DNA of 64,000 bases from Pilaira anomala (GCA_025716855.1 JAIXMQ010000013.1:372001-436000), one strand, 5' to 3'; shown: positions 35,959-47,647, counted from the first letter of the stretch. Made by a program: numbers and translations. The notes: generated by a model not told the origin, from the letters alone.

Positions 35959-36720
35959 TTAATCTCTTCCAGGGCTCAAACTTCTATCACGTCTGCGATC
36001 ACGTCTATCACGATCATCGCCATTACTCTTAGGACCCTTAACAAATGCATAATCCACTTTAATATTTTGACCAAGATACTTTGTATCATTAGCATGTTCA
36101 ATAGCTTGTTCTGCTTCTTTACGTGCTTCGTATTCAATTAATGCATAACCCTATTAAAAAGATACTTTTAAATATGCAGTCCTCTCATAATCATCCAAAA
36201 AAAAAAAAAAAAAAAAAAAACCTACTTTGACATAACCTGTACGTCTATCCAAATTTAAATGAATGTTTTTGATAGTTCCATATTCCATAAATCTTTCCCC
36301 CAAGGACTCTTCATCTGTTTCTTCATGAAGATTACGTACAATAACGATCCAACCCTCAATGGCTACAAAAAAAAAAAAAATATGTATGTATTAATTAGAA
36401 AATTCAAGATGTTAAAACATTCCACCTGTTTTTTTTTTTTTTTTTTTTACTTACAGCGAACAGGCTCAATATCTTCATCCATTTTATTTAATCTATTTGC
36501 GCTTCGTAAAGAGTCTATACAAGTATATAAAATGGTTATGACTGAACCTTTTTTGTTATTTTGAAAAAAAGACACATACTGTCATGGTTTGATCCTCTTC
36601 CTCTAATTTGGACGTCTATCAATCTTTTTTTTTTAGAGAGAGAAAAAAAAATCTTCGCGTTTAAAATAAAACTTTATTATTACCATCATCAATATTCATT
36701 CTTTCAGGGGATCTAGACAT
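35959..36720 (-). CDS. RBM8A: RNA-binding protein RBM8A/Y14 of the exon junction complex
   Basis: Five exons (36684-36720, 36580-36615, 36455-36514, 36226-36362, 35959-36150) give 153 aa. A short acidic N-terminal part is followed by one RRM (about residues 45-125) with RNP2-like GWIVIVRNL and RNP1-like TGYVKGYALIEY, plus the family-specific [20 protein letters not shown] and [18 protein letters not shown]. The C-terminal tail is Arg/Asp-rich ([16 protein letters not shown]), as in Y14. Y14 pairs with Mago nashi and marks spliced mRNAs upstream of exon junctions. This fits the intron-rich genome here. Mago is not in the window. Confidence 0.92.
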
Positions 36721-37137
36721 TTTTTTTCTTCTTCTTCTTCTATATTATCTCTTTTTAACGAAAAGAAAGCTTTTTTTTTTTTTTGCAAAGGAAAAAAAAA
36801 AATGACGTTGAAGACGGCGGTCACAGATGTTTGTAATAGGTACCTACTTTGTCCGCCCAATCAAAGAGAATATATATTCATTTGAAGGAAAGAGAGCAGC
36901 AGATGTATCATTGTTTTAAAGTAAGGGAAAAGCTGATTTAAAATTACAGAATAATAGTTTGAATACATGGTTACTTAATTTTTTTTTTTTTTTATAAAGT
37001 CTGGGATTTGATCTCTCGTATAAAAAGGGGGAAAATTTCGATAATAAAGTTATAAGGGATGTACAATACATTTATAACAAGCAAAATCAATTTTATATAT
37101 ACATATACAGGAAAAATCGATTCTAGCATAAAAGTTT
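36721..37137. other. Intergenic: RBM8A upstream region and THOC7 3' flank
   Basis: 417 bp with T-runs at 36769-36784 and 36979-36993; nothing else recognised. Confidence 0.5.
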
Positions 37138-38182
37138 TTATTCAGCCATAAGTGCATCGGTTACGATTCCTTCTTCTTCATCTTCTTCATCATTACGTTC
37201 CTGGAATCGATGATTGACAGCAGGTACGATCTTTTCTTCTTCTTCTTCCTCTGGTTCATCATCAGAAAATACACTACCTTCATCAGAAGAAGAAACATAT
37301 CCTCTTTCCATGTCCATTAATCTATCTTCATCATCATTCTATATAAATAATGTTAGTATAAAAGTAACTGACATTTTTTTTTTTAATTTTACCTTCATAT
37401 TACGCTCTTCTTCAACAGATTGTTGCATATTCTTGAGTGATGTAACTAAATTTGTCAAATTATGATGACGGCTTTCAAAAGCATTCATTTTACTGATCTT
37501 CTCTCGTTTTAATAACTCGATATCACTTTCAAGATTTTTAATTGACCTATAACGATGATTATTATACAAACATCTTTCTTTCAGTTTAAACGCGCTTTTT
37601 TTTTTTTTTTTACTCTGTATATGCATCTCTGGTATTTAATTTCATGATTTCTCTAGCAACACGGTCATATTCTAACTTGTGATCTCTAATCTTTTGTGCC
37701 CTTTTTAAATCATCTTTTAAAGAAACGATATCTGCCGTTGCATTTATTTGAATCGATTCGGTTTTTTCAATAATGCGTTTATATTCTTCAATATCTTCAT
37801 CGTTGGCTACTTGAATAGAAGGGTGACGATGAAGGTGAGTTTGGTAGTTTAATAGTTGAATCAATAAGTTTTCAAACTGATGTTGTCTATAGTATTTTAT
37901 AGATAGAATAAATATTAGCTTTTTTGTTTCTACATGGTGTGTGTGTGTGTGTGTTTCTGAGAGAGAGAGAGAGTATGTGCTGGGTTTTTTTTTTTTTTTG
38001 CTTACGCAGAATCCATAGGTTCATTATGTAGAGATTTCAAAAAATAAATAATTTTCTTTTCCAACATCTTTACAGCACGATCATCTAGTGCTAATCTTCC
38101 TTTTAAAAAAGTTTCTGTTTTATAAAATGTTAGCTTTTTGTGTTTTGTTTTGTGACATGAGTCTTTATGTACCTTCTTCCAT
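37138..38182 (-). CDS. THOC7: THO complex subunit 7 homologue
   Basis: Five exons (38173-38182, 38006-38114, 37614-37886, 37393-37546, 37138-37338) give 248 aa. The first exon is only 10 nt (MEE plus one base). The junction reads MEEETFLKGRLALDDRAVK, matching the start of the family. A long coiled coil follows, with the Tho7 signature LKDDLKRAQKIRDHKLEYDR and continuing to VAREIMKL, then an acidic tail (SSSDEGSVFSDDEPEEEEEE). THOC7 is a coiled-coil subunit of THO/TREX, coupling transcription to mRNA export. Assignment rests on the central motif, the helical pattern and length. Confidence 0.82.
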
Positions 38183-40120
38183 CTTTATATTCTATATTTT
38201 CAGTTAAAAATGAATTAAAAAAAAAAATCTTTTTGTTTAATGGCAGAAGAGACCTCTCTTTTTCGTCTACATTTAGGGTCCGATGTGTAATGTTTTGAAG
38301 CGTAAAAATATCATGCTTACAAAAAGGCACATATTGCTTCACCTATTGATCATAAATTATGATTGCATGCTCACTTTCTTCAATGATTCTTGGTAACCTC
38401 GTCTATGCATTTAAGTACATTTATTGTGCAATATTTTTAATTATGCTGCTATATGAATTTTTACCTTATATATAATTTAAAAACAAGTGTTTCATTGTCT
38501 AATATCTAAGACCCCAATAAACTTTAGAAAAAATCTTAATGAAATAAACCTGTTTGGGTTTATATTATGTGGTGTACCAAAAAAAAAAAAAAAGTAATCA
38601 CTCCTTTTACTTCCCAATGGAAAACAAAATAGTTGACGATTAATTAATTATTCGCTGAGTATTTATGTATGTATGTATGTATGTACAGCATAACTACTAA
38701 AATGTATGCCACTAAAAGCTCTAACTAGCGTACCAAAAAGAAGAAATATTAATTACTGCATGTTAACAATTACTACAGAGTCTATTCGTATAATGACATC
38801 AAAAAAAAAAGCGTTAAAATAGTAAATACAGTTACACTGCATTTTCTAAATGAAAAAGAGAAGACTTTTATTCTGTAAATGATAATATGATGGATGAGGT
38901 ACACACCATAGTTAAACCTAATATTAAAGTTTGATCCTTGTGATATAATCATTTTCGCTATTATACTCTTATCACATCGTAGCATAATTTGCAATTGTAA
39001 AAGCAAAATACAGAAGCTTAGGAAAGAAAACATATAGGTCATCTTCTTTTGCTTGCAAGCAAATTTCTTCTCTTTTACAATAATGAATATAGAAAAATTT
39101 ATTCGTTATTGACAGGAATTGGTAGCAACTTGAAATTACTTTTTTTACAAGGAAGTTTTATGAAAAGAGCAGCGGAGAGCGGATGATAACACTGCATACG
39201 CAAATCGTGTAACTCGAGTGTACAAACAATGGAAAACGATTTTTTTTTTTTTTTGCGGGTCAAAACAATTAACTGGGCCGAGACTTCCCTTTAATTAAGG
39301 GCCATTTACCAATCAAGACAAGATTAATTTTGACCGATTAAGGAAAACACATCAATTAGAATTTAAGGTTCGGAAACTACTGTGAAGTAAGGTAATTACC
39401 GTTCTTTTTGTTTCGCCTTGATTTTTTTTTTTTTTTTTTTTTTTATGTATGTATGTACATAAATAGATACATGGACTGTACCAAAACATGATAAACAAAA
39501 TAGAGTGTGAATAAGTTAAATCATAAAAAGGTGTCTTTCTGTTCATATGGATTGTCTAAAAGAAGTGAATAATAAAGGTTCCTTAAAGAAAAAAAGAGGC
39601 GTGATTGTTGTACGATAACCTTTTGATCGGATTTAAAAAAAAAAAAAAAGTTTCTGTGATACTTACAGAAAAGACCCGGATCCCCCTTTTTTTTTTTTCT
39701 TAACAATAAACCCCCCCCCCCATATAATGAAAAGAGAGAGAGAGAGTAAGGCATAAAAGTCAAGTATGACTAACAAAATGGCTTATTGTTATTTAGTAAA
39801 ACCAAATGGAATACATGCGTCCAATAATATTTGTGAGCTTTTACTCCCTTCTTTTCTCCTCATCCAAGATGAAAAAGGATTTTTTATTATAGTGTAACAA
39901 ATATTTCATCACGAGATCTAATGCGTATAGGATTACAAAATTTGATAGGTTTTTGATTTTTGATATAAATAGCGTCTCTCTCTCTCTCTCTCTCTCTCCT
40001 TTATTCCAATTTCTTCTTCTTTATATATATATAAATCATTCACATTAAACAGTTGCTGGTCAATTGCATTCTCTCTTTTTTTTATTATCTTAAACTAAAT
40101 ACATATATATAAAAAAAAAA
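38183..40120. other. Intergenic, no gene seen
   Basis: About 1.9 kb. Includes ATGT-type repeats (38667-38684), homopolymers and a C-run at 39711-39720. The last 160 bp are the promoter of the secreted-protein gene. No RNA gene or additional exon was supported. Confidence 0.5.
39964..39999 (+). promoter_or_regulatory. TATA box followed by CT-repeat
   Basis: TATAAATA at 39964-39971, followed at once by (CT)n at 39975-39997, about 120-155 bp before the ATG at 40121. This is a classic layout for strongly expressed fungal genes and is the clearest promoter in the window. Confidence 0.6.
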
Positions 40121-41014
40121 ATGAACTTTACATTATTCACTCTTGTTTCAATCTTGTTTTGTTTGACTATCGTACAAGCAGCTCCTTCTCAAATATATTT
40201 CAATTCACAACCTCAAGAAGAAGAAAATTTACCGTCTCTCAGAGATACTGCTCAGGCACACTATGAATCTATTGTGGATAACATTCTTAGTCAACATAAT
40301 GAAGGTATCTTGACTGAATTATCTTTTGTCATCAAGGACCCACAAGAAATGTATTCTATTATGAAACCTCAAGTTGAAGTATTATTTGAACAAGACTATT
40401 CAGACGTTATCCAAGGTAAAAAAAAAAAAAAAAAATTAGATGATACACATATAAAAATGATTTTTTTTTCTAATGACATTATTTCAGATGTATGTGTTGC
40501 ACAAATGCCAGGTATGATTGCTAATCAAATTCATGAACTCAGCAACCAAATCTACGCACGCATTGAATCAGTCGTTTTAAATAAGTGGAAGAAGTCAGAT
40601 ACTTATTATCGTGAAATCATTGTGAATTCTATTGATAAAGGACTTTGGGAACAAGATATTTTGGATGATTTGATTCAATCTATAGAGATGTTGAATATGA
40701 ATATTGCGGATCATATTGTCGAAGCGATTGATGAGTTTAATATGTTGGGAAAGTTGAAACAATCTTTGAAACATTGTCAAGATATCTTTTCTGAACGTAC
40801 TGAACAAGATCATGTCTCTACTAGTTTGTCCGAGTCTCTTTGGAAAGCTGTCTTGGTATCTCTTCATCTCTCAAATCCCAACCCTGAACCTAAAAAGACT
40901 GGGTTCATGGGCAAGTACGTGTTTGATTTAAGAACAGATCTTCAATCTGAAATGTATTCTCGTGTTTACGAGTTAGCAACTGGTATCTTTGAAGACCTTG
41001 CTTATAGCAACTAA
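40121..41014 (+). CDS. Secreted protein of unknown function
   Basis: Two exons (40121-40415 and 40488-41014) give 273 aa. Residues 1-20 are a signal peptide (MNFTLFTLVSILFCLTIVQA, cleavage before APS). The rest is mostly helical and acidic, with two cysteines (DVCVAQMPG and LKHCQDI), probably disulfide-bonded. No domain recognised. The intron has a GTAAAA donor and TTTCAG acceptor and is 72 nt long with no stop. Retained, it would simply add 24 residues including a lysine run, so the unspliced reading frame is deceptively continuous. The strong TATA/CT promoter suggests regulated or high expression. Confidence 0.75.
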   Translation: MNFTLFTLVSILFCLTIVQAAPSQIYFNSQPQEEENLPSLRDTAQAHYESIVDNILSQHNEGILTELSFVIKDPQEMYSIMKPQVEVLFEQDYSDVIQGKKKKKKLDDTHIKMIFFSNDIISDVCVAQMPGMIANQIHELSNQIYARIESVVLNKWKKSDTYYREIIVNSIDKGLWEQDILDDLIQSIEMLNMNIADHIVEAIDEFNMLGKLKQSLKHCQDIFSERTEQDHVSTSLSESLWKAVLVSLHLSNPNPEPKKTGFMGKYVFDLRTDLQSEMYSRVYELATGIFEDLAYSN

Positions 41015-41735
41015 GTTTATCATCTTTTTATATACATTATCATTCCATTGTACATACAACTTTTTTCCTTTCTATATATTTATTCAAAAAAAATAGTAAA
41101 AATCTGTTGAACTCTTTTTTTTAAATATTGTTTTTGGTTTTCGGCTTTCTACAAAAAGGGAATTTTTTTTTTTTTTACATGTACTCGAGAAATTTCGGTC
41201 AGTTGATAAAATAGTAATATTTAAATATTCTAAAAAAAGGAAAACGGTTAATGAGTTTACCAGAGTATAATAAATCAGATCTGTATCACACAAATTACAC
41301 AGAAATGTCTGTGCCTATACTGTTATTGTCTGTTAAATGAAATCCAAAATTTATACCTCAGGATCGGTTAGTTAGTAATCAATACAGGCAGAGCCTTTAA
41401 TTAATAGAGACTTCGGCCATCTCATTTTATATATCAGTAAAAAAAATATATCCCCGTTCGTTAGTATTAGTAGTAATCAGTAAAAAAGAAATCCAATTTT
41501 TTCTAAAAAAAAAAAAACTTATTTTATATAAATATATATATATATATGTGAACATTCCTATCTGTTTTTTTTTTCTCAAGTAAAAAACATCTATAATTTT
41601 CCGAATTAGAGTTAGTAAAACTCATTTTGATCTCTCCGAAAAAAAATCAGTAACAATTTTAATTCAAAGTGCTAAATAAAGTCGTTCTTTTTTTTTTTCC
41701 TTCTTCTTTGCCTTTCTTTGTCTTTTTTTTTTATA
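41015..41735. other. Intergenic, no gene seen
   Basis: 3' flank of the secreted-protein gene and 5' flank of the next. Contains TATATA repeats (41530-41547) and a CT-rich tract just before 41736. Confidence 0.5.
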
Positions 41736-42761
41736 ATGTTATCTAGTCATCATTCACTTCGAAACTTACTTTCTAAAAAGAAATCCAAGGTAGAACCATT
41801 AAGAGGAAATGCATCACTCGACGATTTAGCTTTTTTAGTGAAAAGGTTATCAGTACAAGTAGATGACTTGGTAGAAGAGAAGCAAAGACGTAATTCTATG
41901 TCAATTGAGACTGTTCTCTCATCATCTATACCGGTTGTACCACCCGTGCCCGCCATACCAGCAACATCAGGACCCGCAAAATCGACACAAACACGACAGA
42001 ACAGTATCAGTCGGTATATCACCCCTCATCCATTCGAGCCCTCTATTCATACCACAATTGATCCTTGGGCTTCTTATGTACCTCAAAATTATGGAGCCTT
42101 ATTACAAAGATTAGAGGATATTGAAAGTCTTCAAAAGTGTCCTAACGACTGTTGTGCTTCTACTGGTACAGTAGGATCAGCCGATGGCGTACCCTGGCCA
42201 CGTCCAATTGAACCTTTTCAGCCAGCATTAGGTGCTGAAAAGGATTGGCAAGAGTACTTGGATATACAGTATACCCATTGGTGTACATTAATGCGTTGTT
42301 TACCGTTGATGGATCCAGTCACGTCAGCTCATGTAAAGACTGTGGGACTTTATGCGATGCGAGAAATACTTAAATACAAGGCCAGCCAAAAACGAGAATT
42401 TGACAGTTATATGTCAGAATCAACAACGACAGCAGCAGCAACAGCAACCACTTCTACTATATTAAGGAACTCAATGAATTGCCTTAATTTACCGGAAAAG
42501 TCTATCGTGCCAAGTGTACCGCAAACTGCATGGATGTCTAGTTTGGAAACTCGAACTGCAATTGATAGTTTAGATGCTGGACCCATACCTCCTTCTAAAG
42601 AAGCAAATACACCTACGCCTTCTGTACAACAACATCATCATTCTAGGTTTCAGAGATGGATTCAGTATAAAAAACAATCGAAAAAGAGTAATACGGATAC
42701 AGCGAATACACCTATACATCAATCACAAACACTTCGAAAGATTGGTTCTTGGTTCTTTTAA
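41736..42761 (+). CDS. Unassigned intronless protein
   Basis: 341 aa from the ATG at 41736 (MLSSHHSLRNLLSKKKSKVE); an upstream TTG in a T-run was not used. A basic N-terminus is followed by a short heptad-like helix (LDDLAFLVKRLSVQVDDLVEE), a Pro-rich linker (VVPPVPAIPATSGP) and a compact central region with many W/C/P residues (IDPWASYVPQNYGALLQRLE, then CPNDCCAS, PWPRPIEPF and THWCTLMRCLPLMDP). A Ser/Thr-rich tail ends in KIGSWFF. I do not recognise the family. The gene is intronless, unlike most neighbours, but codon use looks the same. Confidence 0.7.
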   Translation: MLSSHHSLRNLLSKKKSKVEPLRGNASLDDLAFLVKRLSVQVDDLVEEKQRRNSMSIETVLSSSIPVVPPVPAIPATSGPAKSTQTRQNSISRYITPHPFEPSIHTTIDPWASYVPQNYGALLQRLEDIESLQKCPNDCCASTGTVGSADGVPWPRPIEPFQPALGAEKDWQEYLDIQYTHWCTLMRCLPLMDPVTSAHVKTVGLYAMREILKYKASQKREFDSYMSESTTTAAATATTSTILRNSMNCLNLPEKSIVPSVPQTAWMSSLETRTAIDSLDAGPIPPSKEANTPTPSVQQHHHSRFQRWIQYKKQSKKSNTDTANTPIHQSQTLRKIGSWFF

Positions 42762-43315
42762 GACATAAATAAATTAACCTTTTTTTTTCTTTTTTTAAAA
42801 AAAAAAACCTATGAAAAAAGTTATATTTTATACTTGATGGGTTAATAATAATTTTCAGCATATTACTCTATTTTAACCTAATACGAATATCAGTTATTTA
42901 ATAGTATCAAGCTAACATGAGTTATATATTTGTATCTTGCTGTAAAGAAAACAACCTTTTTTCTTTAGTTATCATCATCTCTAGATTGCAACGTAAAGAT
43001 TATTAGGCCGAAAACAGGTCAATTGTAATTTTTTTTTTTTTTTAGTAAATGGTCAAATCGTATTTTACTTAAACTGTGTTACGAGTTTTTCTAGTCCCCA
43101 ACAACTGTTGTTAAAAATAATGTAGAAGCAACATATGACCTAGAAAATAAATAAAAAAAAAAAACAATATTTTTGGTTGAATAATTCAACGATAGGGGTT
43201 TGGGCTTAATTTTATTCTATTTGTTAAAATAAATAAAAAATCAAGACAATAAATAAGGGGGTTTTGTCAAATAAATAAGGGGTTGAATAAATAATATTGT
43301 AAGAATTTTTACAAT
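42762..43315. other. Intergenic, no gene seen
   Basis: Convergent 3' flanks of the unassigned gene and heme oxygenase; A/T-rich, nothing recognised. Confidence 0.55.
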
Positions 43316-44790
43316 TTACAATCTCTCAGCATAACGTTGGTAAACAGTGAAACCAACAGCGAGAGCCAAAGCACCAGAGGCGAAACCGACCAACAAATCA
43401 GTAGAAGGAGCATACTTGAAACTAGCGCTCTTAATTTCAGCACCAGAGACGCCACGTTCCTTCAAGGTAGGAACTAACTTGTTGGCGTCAGAGAGTTCTT
43501 GAATTTCGTCAAACAAGGCAATGTTTAATTCGAAAGAGTAAATAGCTTCAGCGACAATTAAGTCTATTATATAAATAAAAAAAAAACAAGTTAATATATA
43601 TGATTTACGTTTACAATTCATGTGTGTTAATTTACCCTTGGTGTATTGTGAGACAAGAGCACCATCTAAACGTTGACGGTAAAGGTTCTTGAACTCATTG
43701 TTGTTAGCAATATGATCAAAGTTGTAGAATTGAAGACCATCATAAGAATCCCAAGCGGCGTCAGTAACATCAATCTTGAGAATATGTTTCTTCAAACGCT
43801 TAGCCAAAATTTGACCACCTAAAAAAAAAATAACACATTTGGTTTTAATAACAGATACACGTTAGAGAGATTTAATGGTAGAAAATACATTACCACTGAG
43901 ATCACCGAGATAACGAGAGTAACTGTGAGCAATTAAAAGAGCAGGGTTCTTTTCAGAGGCATCTTTCAAGGCCTTGATGTAAGAGGCAGTAGCAGGGGTA
44001 ATAGTCTTTTCGTCAGTGATTTCAGCAAGACGATCTTTACCATAGTAATATTCAAGATCTATGTATATATATAAAAAAAAGAGTAAATAAATTTATATAT
44101 ATATATATATATAGCTTGGTATGTTTTTATATCAATTTGAATTTACCTTGAAGCAAAGCCTTTTCACGAGTAAGTTCGAAAGGGAAATGGATCATTTGGA
44201 CAGTAGGATGATCCTTATGTTGAATCAATAAAGCTTCCAAGTTCCTGAGAAAGAAAAAAAAAATTAATTCCTTTTTTTTTTTTTTACTTTAAGAGAGTAT
44301 ATTCGTAATAAAACTTACTTGTAAACAAAGTACAAAGAGTTGATGTATCTACCGTATTCATCCTTGTTAATGGTACCAGCAAGGAAACGCCTAATGAAAA
44401 AAAAAAAAGAATTAATATTATGCTATTTTATATTTATAAAATAAGAACTTACTTGGTAAACATACTGTTTTCAGCAGCAGTATGAACAACCTTGGTACCT
44501 TCCTTCATAGCAGAAGCGAGTTGAGGATCAGAAAGGTATTCTTGGTTCTTCTTTTGTTGAGTCTCGGGTAAAAGGCTGTTCAAAGCGTTGATTTTAACTA
44601 TTAAGAGGGTTCAAAAGTGTTTAGTTGTTTTGTTTTTTTTTTTTTTTTTTAGCTAGTAAAATTACGAACCGGAAGTTTGGTTCATCATATCTTTATCGTC
44701 ACCTCCCTTAGAGAAAGGACAGGCAGGCTTCTCTTCGGGGGCAGTGAAAGGGCAAGCATCAGACTTGGGGGGAGATTGGGTGGCGCTCAT
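43316..44790 (-). CDS. HMX1: Heme oxygenase, tail-anchored
   Basis: Seven exons (44670-44790, 44453-44597, 44319-44390, 44147-44244, 43894-44058, 43636-43818, 43316-43563) give 343 aa. The proximal heme ligand is His79 in KEGTKVVHTAAENSMF. Other landmarks are INSLYFVYKNLEALL and the distal-helix signature SYSRYLGDLSGGQ. A C-terminal membrane helix (LLVGFASGALALAVGFTVY) followed by YQRYAERL makes it a tail-anchored protein, like HO-1 and yeast Hmx1 in the ER. It cleaves heme to biliverdin, CO and Fe2+. The N-terminal extension contains two copies of ACPF (C13-P14 and C24-P25), resembling Cys-Pro heme regulatory motifs. Intron 1 uses a rare GTTCGT donor. Confidence 0.93.
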
Positions 44791-45461
44791 GATATATAAA
44801 TAAAATCAGTAAATGAAAAAAAAAAAAAAAGGATAAAAAGGATTTTTTTAAAATGAGTTTTATCAGATCTTTTTTATGTAAATTTGAGCTTGTGACAGCT
44901 AATCTGATAAGTCTAAACATCATGAGGCACCCCTGTGGTATAAACCTTATAGTTTAATACATGTATCTCCGCCTATATATAATATCATGTTCTCTATTTT
45001 CCTCCCGCTTTCATCCGATCAAAAAAGACAAGCAAACCACAACTCTTTATAAAAACCACTCAAATAAAAGAATTATAAATTATAAAAAAAAAAAAATATA
45101 TATGAGCTTAACCGAAAAATAGGATTAAAATTGTTTGTTTTTTGATTATGCAATTTATTTTTAATCGTGTTTCTTTTTTTTTTTTCGCTGAGGTTCAAGT
45201 CAGGTGTAAAATAAAATATTCAGTTTCTTGTTCTCATTGTTCTTTTCTTATATTTTAGAAAGAGAACTAGTGGTACAACTGAATAATATAAGAGAGACTG
45301 GGATTATAATGTATTTGTGATTCGAGTTTAGCTTTTACCGAGTAATCTACAACGTGATACATGGTGTCCACTTTCCAAGGAACGTATAAATGATTTAAAC
45401 CAATTGTTATGCAGGGTTCTAATTTATCTCTACTTATTATCGTGATTTGTTTTTTATCAGA

Positions 45462-45513
<52 letters not shown>

Positions 45514-45584
45514 GACAGAGTCAACCACTCAAAAGCTTTAGAAATTACCCAATAAATTTAATTATTACGGCGTTTCGATATATG
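44791..45584. other. Intergenic: heme oxygenase upstream region
   Basis: No gene seen. A T-run of about 45 bases lies at 45465-45509. The proximal part serves as the heme oxygenase promoter. Confidence 0.5.
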
Positions 45585-45712
45585 CAGTGTCTCCACTCTC
45601 AAATCGTACATTTTTTTTTGAACTTAGTAGTACATTTCTCGAAAATAAAATGGAACATTCAACCAATTAGTTTCGAACAGAATTGAAACACTTCTCAAAC
45701 TTAAATTGGAAC
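45585..45712. repeat. Left terminal inverted repeat of the Tc1/mariner element
   Basis: The first ~73 bases match the complement of the right end with few differences. Weaker pairing continues to CAAACTTAAATTGG near 45712. Confidence 0.8.
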
Positions 45713-46065
45713 ACATTGTAAACCCCAATCTAAACAATTTTCTGAAATTAGTATAGTATAGAACATTTTATTTAGATAATAGCTGAGTAATGTTGACAAG
45801 TTGAGATAGAGGGACTTGATTACATGCTTCAGTTATTCTTTGTGCGAGCGTTTCAAACTTCATAAGTTTATTACGCTTTACGTTTATGCTTAACAATAGC
45901 CTAGAATTGCTCAATTGGATTCATTTCTGGATATTATGTATGGAGCGAGATGCACGCATTTATAGTCTTTGTTTTTATTCTCTACCATCTAACTTACTTC
46001 ACTCGATGAATGAGCTGGGGCATTATCTATGATAAGATAAAGATCTTTCATTTCAGGAGAAATTA

Positions 46066-46176
46066 CAATTTAAGTTTGAAAAGTGCTCCAAATCAAGTTC
46101 AAATTCTGTTCCATTTTATTTTCGAGAAATATACTACTAAGTTCAAAAAATATACGATTTGAGAGCGGAGACACTG
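46066..46176. repeat. Right terminal inverted repeat of the Tc1/mariner element
   Basis: Complementary to 45585-45712, with the outermost ~73 bases best conserved. Confidence 0.8.
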
Positions 46177-46630
46177 TATTTGTATTTTTTACATGTTTCT
46201 GGAAATGATTTGTCACACACGTTCTTGTAACCCTTTTTTTTTTTTTTGCTATTGTTCTGTGAAAATTGTCATACCACGAGATAATTCATTCTCATATATA
46301 TATATAATACAACTTACTTTGGATCTTATCAGTTGTCCTTGTTAATAGAATTATAAGAAAAAAAGGTCATACGATTGTGTAATAAGATTTTATTTTTTAA
46401 CCAAGGAAATATTAAAGACAAAATAAAACATTGTTGAGTGTTTTAAATTTTCAGATTTAATATAAAAAACTTTATGTCACTACATACAGTCTGACCTTAA
46501 AGCTATTAAATCTTGCCCATCAAGTCCGCATAATCCAAAAACAACGGAATGGGCTACAAATTAAACGAATGACTTTGTAAATAATAAGGTTTGTAATTTT
46601 CATATTCGTTGTTTTACGCGTCAAAGTCGG
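46177..46630. other. Intergenic between transposon fragments
   Basis: A/T-rich, no coding signal recognised. Confidence 0.5.
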
Positions 46631-46639
46631 ATAATAGGG

Positions 46640-47061
46640 TTTTAATTGGTTTATACAACTACAGGGGAAGGATACCTACTATGTATTCTCCACCGATTTA
46701 TCCCTAACACCCACCCTTCACCATCTTGCCCCCTTAGTTCATCTTCTGTACCTACTGACGAAAACACTGATCACTTTTTATTTCTCTGTCCGCTTAAAGC
46801 ATCCATATGGACAGAAATTTATCACACCTATATCTCTCCTATCGTTATCCCCAAACCATATCCTCCTTTTGGCCACAGGTTCTTCCCGATTATTTTCAAC
46901 GAAACGACTCAATTGCTCTTTTTCCTGACTTATGCACTTATCAGATTTTTGCTTGTACAATTCAAAGTATATGGTCAGCTCACTGGTGTTTCATTTTTGA
47001 CAACACACCTTTCCTGCCTCACACTATCTCTAAACAACTAGTTATCTCGTCTGGACTCTGA
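46640..47061 (+). mobile_element. C-terminal fragment of a LINE-type reverse transcriptase
   Basis: The frame contains LLCILHRFIPNTHPSPSCPL, then ENTDHFLFLCPLKASIWTEI. This is the Cys/His segment that follows the reverse-transcriptase domain in many LINE polyproteins (pattern CPL...E-x-x-x-H-x-x-x-x-C-P-L-K-x-x-x-W). No RT catalytic domain lies upstream, and the left edge is degenerate, with the expected residues split over two frames. It is a dead 5'-truncated copy. Confidence 0.6.
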
Positions 47062-47290
47062 ACTACAACTTGCCGACTCGGAATGAAAGTAATGGGGGTT
47101 TGTATGAAGATTCTCTTTTTTTTTAATCCCCTCATCGTGACTTTTAAAGGACTTAAAATAAAACCGGATCCTCGGATCCTATACAAAAAAAAAAAAAAAG
47201 GGTACATAAATGTAATATTATATTTAGAAAGAATGATCGTTGTGATTATATATACATAATGGGGGAAATAAAAGATGAAGAAAGAAACAT

Positions 47291-47647
47291 TCAATCCGAG
47301 TTGTGATTTTTGAGACAATGCAATCGATAATGCACCGAAGTATTATAATGAAGATTACATGGTTTGCAGTGGGTATTAGTTGAAGAGTTACTGGATTCTT
47401 CATTGCGATCATTTCTCGTCTTGGGTGTTGTATGATCAAGTTCTACACGTCTTCTTTTTTTCTCAGGTTTCTTGCTTGACGTACTTATTTCAACTAGATC
47501 GTCATCTGAATCATATTCTAGACCATCAAGATATTCGTTAATGAAATGTACACCTTTCAAATGATTTCTATAAGCAGCTTCAGTGCCAAGATTTGAATCA
47601 CATAAATTACAGTAGAGAAGATCATCATATACGAAAAAAATATTGTA
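47291..47647 (-). pseudogene. 3' remnant of a C2H2 zinc-finger gene
   Basis: An open frame of about 115 codons with no start encodes YDDLLYCNLCDSNLGTEAAY (then RNHLKGVH), an acidic linker (DGLEYDSDDDLVEIS), a basic KKPEKKRRRVE stretch and a final finger CKPCNLHYNTSVHYRLH ending at HNSD-stop. Finger style and linker match the two intact genes at 48995-54078. The upstream boundary coincides with the CACTA-like fragment on the other strand, so the 5' part was probably lost by rearrangement. Confidence 0.6.

Larger units (their letters stand above)
45585..46176 (-). mobile_element. Internally deleted Tc1/mariner element
   Basis: A 592-bp element bounded by inverted repeats that begin CAGTGTCTCCACTCTC and end with the complementary GGAGACACTG. 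TA follows the right end; the left flank is TG, perhaps a mutated TA. On the minus strand the interior preserves the end of a DDE transposase: the motif LIIDNAPAHSS, and further on a stretch recognisable as MNPIEQF followed by an in-frame stop, then AIVKHKRKA. The lesions and small size show it is dead. Confidence 0.85.

Noticed and set aside
45267..45524. Poly-Lys-containing frame upstream of heme oxygenase
   Set aside because: Depends on a 45-base homopolymer.
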